In this document: positions 1 through 5,813 of the stretch, in pieces
How positions within the stretch are numbered: position 1 is the stretch's first letter
Layout: each line of letters opens with the position of its first letter
Source: an uncultured Collinsella sp.
Lineage (GTDB): Bacteria; Actinomycetota; Coriobacteriia; Coriobacteriales; Coriobacteriaceae
Direction: 5' to 3'
DNA length: 6,536 bases
Assembly: GCA_937989795.1 (NCBI GenBank)
Contig: CALKBB010000146.1
Span: 1 to 6,536, forward strand
Position numbers and translations under genes: made by a program
Notes under the pieces: generated by a model
What the model was told of the DNA's origin: nothing
The model's database searches: none
The model's input: the letters and a program-made list of their open reading frames with translations, nothing else

Positions 1-280
1 AATCTGCGTCGGCGAACACCTTTTTCAGCTGGTACTGCAGCTTGGCATCGCCGCGATAGAACGTACCGTGAGCCACCGACTCATAGGTAATGCCTGCCAC
101 CTCGACCGTCTGCGAATCATAGGCCCTGGGCTTTTCCTGCACAGGCGCGCTGCCGCCCGAACCGCCAGGCGAGCCGCTCGGAGCACTACCGCCACAGCCG
201 GCCACTGTACACGCCAGCACGGCCGAAAGCGTCACGGTGGGAATTCCTAACAGCAGTTTCTTTGTCATGGGCCTCATCAT
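1..280 (-). CDS. Putative lipoprotein, N-terminal part (runs off left edge)
   Basis: 93 codons are open from an ATG at 280 to the left edge of the window, so the C-terminus is missing. The N-terminus is a lipoprotein signal peptide: positively charged start (MMRPMTKK), hydrophobic core (LLLGIPTVTLSAVLACTV) and lipobox V-A-G-C with the lipidated cysteine at residue 29. A Gly/Ser/Pro-rich tether (about residues 30-48) follows, as usual for surface lipoproteins of Gram-positive bacteria. The visible mature part (VEVAGITYESVAHGTFYRG and on) matches no family I recognise, so the function is unknown; substrate binding or cell-envelope attachment are only general possibilities. The start at 280 is chosen because AAAGGAG (289-295) lies 8 nt upstream; ATGs at 277 and 268 are in frame but farther from it. 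The gene is divergent from the topoisomerase genes. Confidence 0.85.
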   Translation of the reverse strand, partial: MMRPMTKKLLLGIPTVTLSAVLACTVAGCGGSAPSGSPGGSGGSAPVQEKPRAYDSQTVEVAGITYESVAHGTFYRGDAKLQYQLKKVFADAD

Positions 281-424
281 TCTCACCGCTCCTTTCGGCT
301 TGCAGCTCATCCATTGCCCGAGTCCCAAGTCGACCCCGTGGCATCGGCTTCCACTATGAGCGTATGACGAAACACGGCGCCGGCGAAGTGACCCGTGGCC
401 CAAATAACGACCCACCAGCGTTCC

Positions 425-468
425 TTATGGGCCAAAAGAACTCGCACATGCACGCCCCCGGCCCATAA
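425..468. repeat. 9-bp perfect inverted repeat, 26-nt spacer
   Basis: TTATGGGCC (425-433) is matched exactly by its reverse complement GGCCCATAA (460-468). The spacer is 26 nt. No T-run follows on either strand, so this does not look like an intrinsic terminator. It could be a leader hairpin of the minus-strand lipoprotein transcript or a spaced protein-binding site; nothing in the sequence decides between these. Confidence 0.45.
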
Positions 469-577
469 AACGAGACGTCTGTCCCAATGTTCGATTCGAT
501 CCAACAATCCGCACGACACGTTTTCGACAACGTATCCAACCGCAAACGCAGCAAGACGCATTCGGCCGCCTTCAAAT

Positions 578-614
578 TTACTCGGGCAGAACCGACTCGG
601 TTTTGTCCGAGTAA
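578..614. repeat. Long hairpin: 17-bp stem, 3-nt loop
   Basis: The left arm TTACTCGGGCAGAACCG (578-594) pairs with the right arm CGGTTTTGTCCGAGTAA (598-614) over 17 positions, with two G-U pairs if read as plus-strand RNA, leaving the loop ACT. The motif ACTCGG occurs twice on the plus strand (580-585, 595-600) and once inverted (607-612). No T-tract follows in either direction, and the element lies between divergent genes, where a terminator has no obvious job. It ends 18 nt before the SOS box and about 85 nt before the predicted transcription start. An operator, or the 3' end of an unrecognised small RNA, are the options I would consider. Confidence 0.6.
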
Positions 615-632
615 GCTCTTTCCATCCTAAGT

Positions 633-648
633 TCGAACGGTTGTTCGA
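633..648. promoter_or_regulatory. LexA-binding SOS box
   Basis: TCGAAC-GGTT-GTTCGA is a perfect 6+6 palindrome that fits the LexA site of Gram-positive bacteria (core GAAC-N4-GTTC, extended CGAAC-N4-GTTCG in Bacillus and actinobacteria). Twelve defined bases match, so a chance match in a window this size is unlikely. I found no second full copy here. It lies 15 bp upstream of the predicted -35 element of the topoisomerase genes, centred about 58 bp before the predicted transcription start, so the natural reading is LexA repression of that transcript with release after DNA damage. Its centre lies about 360 bp from the divergent lipoprotein start, which makes control of that gene less likely. 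LexA binding is inferred, not shown. Confidence 0.8.
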
Positions 649-663
649 TGGATTTCGTGTTGG

Positions 664-692
664 TTGGAATCGTCTGTGGGCTGGGCTATGCT
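664..692 (+). promoter_or_regulatory. Sigma-70-like promoter of the topoisomerase genes
   Basis: TTGGAA (664-669), a 17-bp spacer and TATGCT (687-692) form a plausible -35/-10 pair, each 4 of 6 to consensus. Transcription would start near 699, giving a leader of about 48 nt before the ATG at 747. No better-spaced pair is visible between the hairpin and the gene. Confidence 0.5.
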
Positions 693-723
693 ACCTTGAC
701 TATCTATATGACTTAAACGCAGC

Positions 724-730
724 AAAGGAG
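724..730 (+). promoter_or_regulatory. Shine-Dalgarno-like sequence at unusually long spacing
   Basis: AAAGGAG is the only strong anti-16S match ahead of the topoisomerase B gene, but it ends 16 nt before the ATG at 747 instead of the usual 5-9 nt. No ATG, GTG or TTG lies in frame between them. The purine-rich stretch GAGAGAGCGAG nearer the start may serve instead. The start is kept because the family's N-terminal YGNDSI segment follows within ten residues. Confidence 0.4.
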
Positions 731-746
731 CACCGAGAGAGCGAGT

Positions 747-2744
747 ATGGCAAAAAACACCGCAAACTATGGTAACGACAGTATCCGCCAGCTCAAGGAC
801 GAGGAGCGCGTACGCCTGCGCCCCGCCGTCATCTTTGGCTCGGATGGACTCGACGGCTGCGCGCATGCCGCCTTCGAGATCCTGTCCAACGCCGTTGACG
901 AGGCGCGCCAGGGCTACGGCAAGCTCATCACCCTTACCGCCTTTCGCGATGGCTCCATTCAGGTAGAGGACAATGGCCGCGGCTGCCCGCTCGACTGGAA
1001 CCCTTCCGAGAAGCGCTTTAACTGGGAGCTCGTCTTTTGCGAACTCTACGCCGGCGGCAAGTATAACAACAACCAGGGCGGCGACTACGACTTCTCGCTC
1101 GGCACCAACGGCCTGGGCTCCTGCGCGACTCAGTACGCTTCCGAGTACATGGACGTCACCGTCTGGCGTGACGGTAACAAGTACTCCTTACACTTTAAGA
1201 AGGGCAAGGTTGTCGGCGCCAAGAAGAAGGCACTCGAAATTGAGCCCAGCGACGAGGACCGCACCGGCACCACTATCAAGTGGCGCCCCGATCTTGAGGT
1301 CTTTACCTCAATTAGCATTCCCCACGATTGGTATCGCGAGACCATGCGCCGTCAGGCCGTGGTCAACGCCAACGTGACCTTCCGCCTGCGCATCGAGGGC
1401 GACGACGGCGAGTTTTCCGAAGAGGATTTTTGCTATCCCAAGGGCATCGAGGACTACGTGCTCGAGAAGGTCGGTACCGACTACCTTACCGAGCCCTTCT
1501 TTATCGAGGCCGACCGTCGCGGTCGCGACCGCGAGGACCTGCCCGACTATAACGTAAAGATCACCGCGTGTATGTGCTTCTCGCGCACCTTCATGATGCA
1601 GGAGTACTACCACAACTCATCGTGGCTCGAGAACGGCGGTTCGCCCGAGAAGGCCGCTCGCAGCGCTTTGACCAGCGCCATCGATGCCTACATTAAGCAA
1701 CAGGGCAAGTACAACAAAAACGAGAGCGGCATCAAATGGCAGGACGTCCAGGACTGCCTGGTACTGGTGACCAACTGCTTCTCCACCCAGACGTCCTACG
1801 AAAACCAGACCAAGAAGGCCATCAATAACCGCTTTATCCAGCAGGCCATGACTGCCTTCTTTAAGGAGCGCCTCTCGACCTACTTAATCGAGAACAAAGA
1901 TGCCGCCAACAAGATCATGGAGCAGGTGCTCATCAACAAGCGCTCGCGCGAGAACGCAGAGAAAACGCGCCAGAGTATCAAAACCAACCTGCAGCAGAAG
2001 ACCGACATGGCCAACCGCGTGCAGAAGTTCATCGACTGCCGCTCCAAGGACAAGAGCCGCCGCGAGATCTACATCGTAGAGGGCGACTCGGCAGCAGGCG
2101 CCATTCGCACCTCGCGCGATGCCGAGTTCCAAGGCGTTATGCCCGTCCGCGGCAAGATCCTCAACTGCCTAAAGGAGGACTATCCGCGCATCTTTAAGTC
2201 CGACATCATCATGGACCTTATGCGCGTGCTAGGCTGCGGCGTGGAGATCAAGGACAAGCGCATCAAGAACCTCGGCGCCTTTGACCTGGACAACCTCAAC
2301 TGGAACAAGGTCATCATTTGTACGGACGCCGACGTCGACGGTTACCACATCCGCACGCTCGTACTCACCATGCTCTATCGACTGGTGCCCACACTTATCG
2401 ACGAGGGCTACGTGTATATCGCCGAGTCGCCGCTCTACGAGATCAACTGCAAAGAAAAGACCTACTTTGCCTACACCGAGCTCGAGAAGAACGGCATCCT
2501 CAAAGAAATCGGCGACCAAAAGTGCTCCATCAACCGCTCCAAGGGTCTTGGTGAGAACGATCCGGATATGATGTGGCTCACCACCATGAACCCCGAGACG
2601 CGTCGCCTGATCAAGGTGGAGCCCGAGGACGTCACCAAGATGGAGACCATGTTCAACCTGTTGCTGGGCAACGACGAGGCGGGCCGCAAGCGCCATATCT
2701 CCGAGCACGGCAAGGAATACCTGGACCAGCTGGACCTGCAGTAG
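747..2744 (+). CDS. parE: DNA topoisomerase IV-type subunit B (ATPase/TOPRIM), divergent clade
   Basis: 665-residue ATPase subunit of a type IIA topoisomerase; it closes an ATP-driven gate so that one duplex passes through a break made by the partner A subunit. GHKL ATPase domain (about 1-200): E44, N48 and D51 in FEILSNAVDEA match catalytic Glu and Mg/ATP ligands of GyrB; then EDNGRG (74-79), LYAGGKY (100-106) and lid GTNGLG (119-124). Transducer (about 210-375) has the QTK loop (354-356). TOPRIM has EGDSAAG (445-451, E445) and TDADVDG (526-532, D527/D529/D531). RSKGLGE (597-603) follows. Length suits ParE (about 630) better than the longer GyrB types with an insert. It departs from textbook ParE/GyrB: LRPAVIFGSDG replaces the usual RPGMYIG segment, GGSP replaces GGTH and EGDSAAG replaces EGDSAGG. 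From memory, the same variants occur in Clostridia homologues paired with a similar A subunit. First gene of a two-gene unit behind an SOS box. Confidence 0.93.
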   Translation: MAKNTANYGNDSIRQLKDEERVRLRPAVIFGSDGLDGCAHAAFEILSNAVDEARQGYGKLITLTAFRDGSIQVEDNGRGCPLDWNPSEKRFNWELVFCELYAGGKYNNNQGGDYDFSLGTNGLGSCATQYASEYMDVTVWRDGNKYSLHFKKGKVVGAKKKALEIEPSDEDRTGTTIKWRPDLEVFTSISIPHDWYRETMRRQAVVNANVTFRLRIEGDDGEFSEEDFCYPKGIEDYVLEKVGTDYLTEPFFIEADRRGRDREDLPDYNVKITACMCFSRTFMMQEYYHNSSWLENGGSPEKAARSALTSAIDAYIKQQGKYNKNESGIKWQDVQDCLVLVTNCFSTQTSYENQTKKAINNRFIQQAMTAFFKERLSTYLIENKDAANKIMEQVLINKRSRENAEKTRQSIKTNLQQKTDMANRVQKFIDCRSKDKSRREIYIVEGDSAAGAIRTSRDAEFQGVMPVRGKILNCLKEDYPRIFKSDIIMDLMRVLGCGVEIKDKRIKNLGAFDLDNLNWNKVIICTDADVDGYHIRTLVLTMLYRLVPTLIDEGYVYIAESPLYEINCKEKTYFAYTELEKNGILKEIGDQKCSINRSKGLGENDPDMMWLTTMNPETRRLIKVEPEDVTKMETMFNLLLGNDEAGRKRHISEHGKEYLDQLDLQ

Positions 2745-2789
2745 CAGCAAATCGATAACGACGGCCTATAAGAAGTTCAAGAGGATATC

Positions 2790-5030
2790 GTGGCAAAGAA
2801 GAAGACGAAGAACCAGCCAAAGAAAAAGCAGGTTAACGCCGAGAACGTCATCGGCCTGCACTCCGAGGTCACCGACCAGCCGATCACGCAGACGCTCGAG
2901 GTCAACTACATGCCCTACGCCATGAGCGTCAACGTCTCGCGTGCGTTCCCCGAGATCGACGGCTTTAAGCCCTCGCATCGCAAGCTGCTCTACACCATGT
3001 ACAAGATGGGTCTGCTCAAGGGCGAGCGCCAGAAGAGCGCCAACATCGTGGGCCAGACCATGAAGCTCAACCCACACGGCGACGCCGCAATCTACGAGAC
3101 GATGGTGCGCCTTGCGACGGGCAACGAGGCGCTTCTTGCCCCCTTCGTAGAGTCGAAGGGCAACTTTGGCAAGTACTATTCGGGCGACCTGAGCTACGCC
3201 GCTTCGCGTTATACCGAAGCCAAGCTCTCCCCCATCAGTGCCGAGATCTTCAAGGACATCGACAAGGACCCGGTCGACTTCGTCGACAGCTACGACGGTG
3301 CCATGAAGGAGCCGCGCCTGCTGCCCACCACGTTCCCCAACATCCTTGTCTCGGCCAACAAGGGCATCGGCGTCGCCATGGCTTCTGACATCTGCGGTTT
3401 CAACCTCAATGAGGCCTGCACTGCCACGATGCACTACCTCAAGGATCCCGACTGCGACCTGCTCGAGTACATGCCCATGCCCGACTTCTCGACCGGCGGC
3501 GAGATCATCTACCGCCGCGAGGAGATGGAGAAGATCGTCGAGACCGGCCTGGGCAGCTTCCAGATTCGCTCCCGCTGGCGCTGGATTCCCGAAGAGCGCA
3601 TCATCGAGGTCTACGAGATCCCCTACACCACCAAGACCGATGTCATCATCGAGCGCATCGTCAAGCTCTCCAAGGAGGGCAAGGTCAAGGAAATCGCTGA
3701 CATCCGCGATGAGACCGACCTCTCGGGCCTGCGCATCGCCATCGACCTTAAGCGCGGCGTCGACCCCGACAAGCTCATGGCCAAGCTCTATCGCTCGACC
3801 ACGCTGCAGGATTCGTTCTCGTGCAACTTCAACGTGCTCGTCGACGGCTATCCCCGTGTTATGGGCGTGCGCCAGATTCTGCACGAGTGGGTCAAGTGGC
3901 GTATTGAGTCCACGCGTCGCCGCATTAACTTTGACCTGGGCAAAAAGTCCGAGCGCCTGCACCTGCTGCACGGCCTCGAGGCGATCTTGCTCGACATCGA
4001 CAAGGCCATCGCCATCATCCGCGGCACCAAGCTCGAAGCCGAGGTCGTACCCAACCTTATGAAGGGTTTCGACATCGACGAGACCCAGGCCGAGTTTGTC
4101 GCCGAACTTAAGCTCCGTAACATTAACGAAGAGTACATCCTCAACCGCACCAAGGATATCACCAAGCTCGAGGGCGAGATCGCCGAGCTTGAGGAGATTC
4201 TTTCCAGCGAGGAGAACATCAAGAAGGTCATCAGCGACGAGCTGGCCGCGGTCAACAAGAAGTACGTGATGCCGCGCCGCACGGGCAGGATCGAGCCCCA
4301 TGAGGTTATCGAGGTAAGCTTGGAGCCCGAGGTCGAGGAGTACCCGGTGACCATCATGCTCTCGCGCGATGGCTACCTTAAGAAGATGACGGACCGCGTG
4401 CTCAAGAAGGCGACCACGCTCAAGTACAAGGACGGCGACAAACCCTTTATCGAATTCCCGTCCTCCAACACCCACGAACTGCTGGTCTTTACCAACAAGA
4501 GTCAGGTGTACAAGTGCAAGGTTGCGGCGTTTGAGGACACCAAGTCGGCCCAGCTGGGCTCGTACCTGCCCACCGACCTCGAGATGGAACCCGACGAGAG
4601 TGTCATCTGGGTCATCGACCCCGAGGACTACAAGGCCGACGTGCTGTTCGTCTTTGAGAACGGCCGCGTGGTGCGCGTCGCGCTTTCTGGATACGTCACC
4701 AAGACCAACCGCAAACGCCTTAAGAACGCCATCTACGGTGGCAGCAAGCTGCTGTATGCCCAGGTGCTCAAGGAAGATCGCGACATCGCGCTGGTCTCGA
4801 GCGACTATCGTTTGATGAACTTCAACACGTCGCTGCTCAAGACCAAGACGACCACCAACACGCAGGGCGTCCAGGCCTTTACCGCTAAGAAGGGCCGCTC
4901 GGTCACCACCGTCGGCACAACCGAGGAGATCCTTGGCGCCGGCGTCTCCGCCGAGAAGTTCACCGCGCAGAGCCTCCCCTCAGCCGGTGCCCTCATGAAA
5001 GAAAACGACATGCCGAGTCTGTTTGACTAG
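2790..5030 (+). CDS. parC: DNA topoisomerase IV-type subunit A (DNA breakage-rejoining), divergent clade
   Basis: 746-residue breakage-rejoining subunit, close to ParC length (about 750) and shorter than GyrA. A Lys-rich N-terminal tail (1-14) precedes the winged-helix domain: NPHGD (94-98), GNFG (124-127) and AASRYTE with R140 and catalytic Y141, which forms the 5'-phosphotyrosyl bond. Tower and coiled-coil parts follow (about 170-490), with ADIRDETD-LSGLRIAIDLKRG (303-323). The C-terminal domain (about 515-720) shows about four beta-pinwheel hairpins, starting at TIMLSRDGYLKKMT (521-534). I see no QRRGGKG GyrA box, the element needed for negative supercoiling, so decatenation/relaxation is the more likely activity. 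At the quinolone-contact positions, A99 stands for E. coli GyrA Ser83 and E103 for Asp87. The start is GTG, with AGAGG (2780-2784) 5 nt upstream. It lies 45 nt after parE, with no terminator between; co-transcription is inferred. Confidence 0.93.
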   Translation: MAKKKTKNQPKKKQVNAENVIGLHSEVTDQPITQTLEVNYMPYAMSVNVSRAFPEIDGFKPSHRKLLYTMYKMGLLKGERQKSANIVGQTMKLNPHGDAAIYETMVRLATGNEALLAPFVESKGNFGKYYSGDLSYAASRYTEAKLSPISAEIFKDIDKDPVDFVDSYDGAMKEPRLLPTTFPNILVSANKGIGVAMASDICGFNLNEACTATMHYLKDPDCDLLEYMPMPDFSTGGEIIYRREEMEKIVETGLGSFQIRSRWRWIPEERIIEVYEIPYTTKTDVIIERIVKLSKEGKVKEIADIRDETDLSGLRIAIDLKRGVDPDKLMAKLYRSTTLQDSFSCNFNVLVDGYPRVMGVRQILHEWVKWRIESTRRRINFDLGKKSERLHLLHGLEAILLDIDKAIAIIRGTKLEAEVVPNLMKGFDIDETQAEFVAELKLRNINEEYILNRTKDITKLEGEIAELEEILSSEENIKKVISDELAAVNKKYVMPRRTGRIEPHEVIEVSLEPEVEEYPVTIMLSRDGYLKKMTDRVLKKATTLKYKDGDKPFIEFPSSNTHELLVFTNKSQVYKCKVAAFEDTKSAQLGSYLPTDLEMEPDESVIWVIDPEDYKADVLFVFENGRVVRVALSGYVTKTNRKRLKNAIYGGSKLLYAQVLKEDRDIALVSSDYRLMNFNTSLLKTKTTTNTQGVQAFTAKKGRSVTTVGTTEEILGAGVSAEKFTAQSLPSAGALMKENDMPSLFD

Positions 5031-5067
5031 GACGACGGCAGCCAAACCGTCATGGTTTTACAATGCA

Positions 5068-5108
5068 GCGGGGCCCGGAGCGCAGCAATATCGCGCCCCG
5101 GGCCCCGC
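5068..5108 (+). terminator. GC-rich hairpin after the topoisomerase genes
   Basis: GCGGGGCCCGG (5068-5078) pairs perfectly with CCGGGCCCCGC (5098-5108), 11 bp almost entirely G-C. One mismatch inward, a further 4 bp (GCGC, 5080-5083 with 5093-5096) leaves a 9-nt loop. The element begins 38 nt after the stop codon at 5028-5030, the usual place for a transcription end. No U-tract follows, so it is not a textbook intrinsic terminator; it may act as a U-less terminator or a 3'-end stabiliser. A weak 5-bp stem (AAACC/GGTTT, 5044-5058) lies just before it. Confidence 0.55.
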
Positions 5109-5171
5109 TCGTTGCGGAGGTCATCCTCGGAAATGTCGACGATACGGGGGCTTCCCGCACCGTCCTAAGCC

Positions 5172-5228
5172 GTTAGCAAAACTCGCAAAAGTTAGCAAAA
5201 GTTGCAAAAATTAGCAAAACTTGCAAAG
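5172..5228 (+). repeat. Three tandem 19-bp direct repeats (six GCAAA cores)
   Basis: Units at 5172-5190, 5191-5209 and 5210-5228 follow the pattern gTTAGCAAAAnTYGCAAAa. Each unit has two half-sites, giving six GCAAA cores beginning at 5176, 5185, 5195, 5204, 5214 and 5223, alternately 9 and 10 nt apart. The short A-tracts therefore recur about once per helical turn on one face of the DNA, which should favour bending or cooperative protein binding. The last unit runs into the AAAGGAG Shine-Dalgarno (5225-5231) of the broken gene that follows, so the array is probably that gene's operator or leader. It is not CRISPR: units are contiguous with no spacers. Confidence 0.85.
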
Positions 5229-5236
5229 GAGCCACC

Positions 5237-5704
5237 ATGGAGTACAGCAAATGGCTCCGCCATGCCAGGCATGCTCGAAGATATTATCGAGCGAACCAAA
5301 GAAGCGGCAGATAGCTACCTTTCACAGTCTCATGCGCGCATGAACGGCGTTCAAATTGGTCCAGTGGGCATCGATTGGACATATGTTCAAGAAGCCCAGG
5401 GCAACTGGCGCACGTGCATGAATGGCATCTTCAGGCAACTCGAGAAGCATGGCATCGGGCTTCTCTCGAAACGACCTATCGAGAGCTTTCCGATAAGGAC
5501 ATTGAGTTTTTGCTCGCGATGCTGCCCGATTCTGGCCCCAGCAGGGTCTCGGAGATAGCCAAGCGTATGGGCGTTGCCAGCAACTATGCAAGCCAATACA
5601 AACGCCGTCTCCTCGAGGACGGCGTCATCGGAGAGCGCGGGCGTGGTCTCGTTGGCTTTGACATCCCCGCATTCAGGGAGTTCCTGAGCGAGAAGGCCTC
5701 CTAG
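5237..5704 (+). pseudogene. Broken AAA-family ATPase gene, Walker regions deleted
   Basis: A good start remains: AAAGGAG (5225-5231), 5 nt, ATG at 5237. That frame gives only 25 codons (MEYSKWLRHARH...) before a stop at 5312-5314. The next frame carries SAMPGMLEDIIERTKEAADS through GNWRTCMNGIFRQLEKHGIGLL, ending near 5465. I recognise it as the stretch that lies between Walker A and Walker B in a family of Coriobacteriia/Bifidobacterium ATP-binding proteins with an Orc/Cdc6-like layout. At about 5462-5468 the sequence returns to the first frame with LETTYRELSDKDIEFLLAMLPD, GPSRVSEIAKRMG and YKRRLLEDGVI, the C-terminal winged-helix end of the same family, stopping at 5702-5704. Walker A, Walker B, sensor and lid regions are all absent, so two deletions that change frame are the simplest explanation and no ATPase activity is expected. 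The family assignment is from memory. Confidence 0.7.
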
Positions 5705-5733
5705 CACGCCAAGATTGTCCGCAAGGGCAACGG

Positions 5734-5801
5734 CGCATGGCAATCAGCATTCCTCTTGGTAAGAATAGCAAGCATTTTCCACCAACACCGATTGCCATGC
5801 G
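5734..5801. repeat. 12-bp perfect inverted repeat, 44-nt spacer, between convergent genes
   Basis: CGCATGGCAATC (5734-5745) is matched exactly by GATTGCCATGCG (5790-5801). Inside, TTGGT (5756-5760) and ACCAA (5781-5785) can add a second short stem. The 68-bp element fills most of the gap between the end of the ATPase remnant and the end of the oxidoreductase gene. In the plus direction it is followed by TTCTTCTTGTCCTT, moderately T-rich, so it may terminate plus-strand transcription; the minus side has no T-run. It could also be a small palindromic (MITE- or REP-like) repeat, but I see no target-site duplication. Confidence 0.6.
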
Positions 5802-5813
5802 TTCTTCTTGTCC

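Larger units (their letters stand above)
281..746. other. Divergent intergenic region, 466 bp
   Basis: No convincing gene lies between the lipoprotein start and the topoisomerase B start. The region holds the lipoprotein ribosome-binding site (289-295), two inverted repeats (425-468 and 578-614), a LexA/SOS box (633-648), the promoter of the topoisomerase genes (664-692) and their Shine-Dalgarno-like sequence (724-730). An 84-codon minus-strand reading frame (307-561) would end 26 nt before the lipoprotein start. It has a GAAGG-like sequence ahead of its ATG, but weak codon bias and an unusual Trp/His-rich product, so I do not call it. I see no tRNA and no clear promoter for the lipoprotein. 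Confidence 0.7.

Noticed and set aside
307..561. 84-codon minus-strand frame just upstream of the lipoprotein
   Set aside because: Tempting because it ends 26 nt before the lipoprotein start and has a GAAGG-like sequence ahead of its ATG. Rejected because third-position GC is clearly lower than in the real genes, the product is Trp/His-rich and unfamiliar, and both arms of an inverted repeat fall inside it.
641..670. Alternative promoter inside the SOS box (TTGTTC with TGGAAT)
   Set aside because: Poorer matches (3 of 6 and 4 of 6) and an 18-bp spacer; the TTGGAA-N17-TATGCT pair downstream is better.
2766..4475. 569-codon open frame on the minus strand, opposite the topoisomerase A gene
   Set aside because: It is a shadow of the strong third-position G/C bias of the plus-strand gene. 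Its product is a Leu/Val/Asp-rich low-complexity chain with no recognisable domain, while the plus strand carries a full catalytic protein.
5023..5214. 63-codon plus-strand frame overlapping the end of the topoisomerase A gene
   Set aside because: It runs through the GC-rich hairpin and the tandem repeats, has no ribosome-binding site, and its LAK-type C-terminus is only the repeat array translated.
5172..5228. CRISPR array
   Set aside because: Units are 19 bp, contiguous and without spacers, and no cas gene is nearby.
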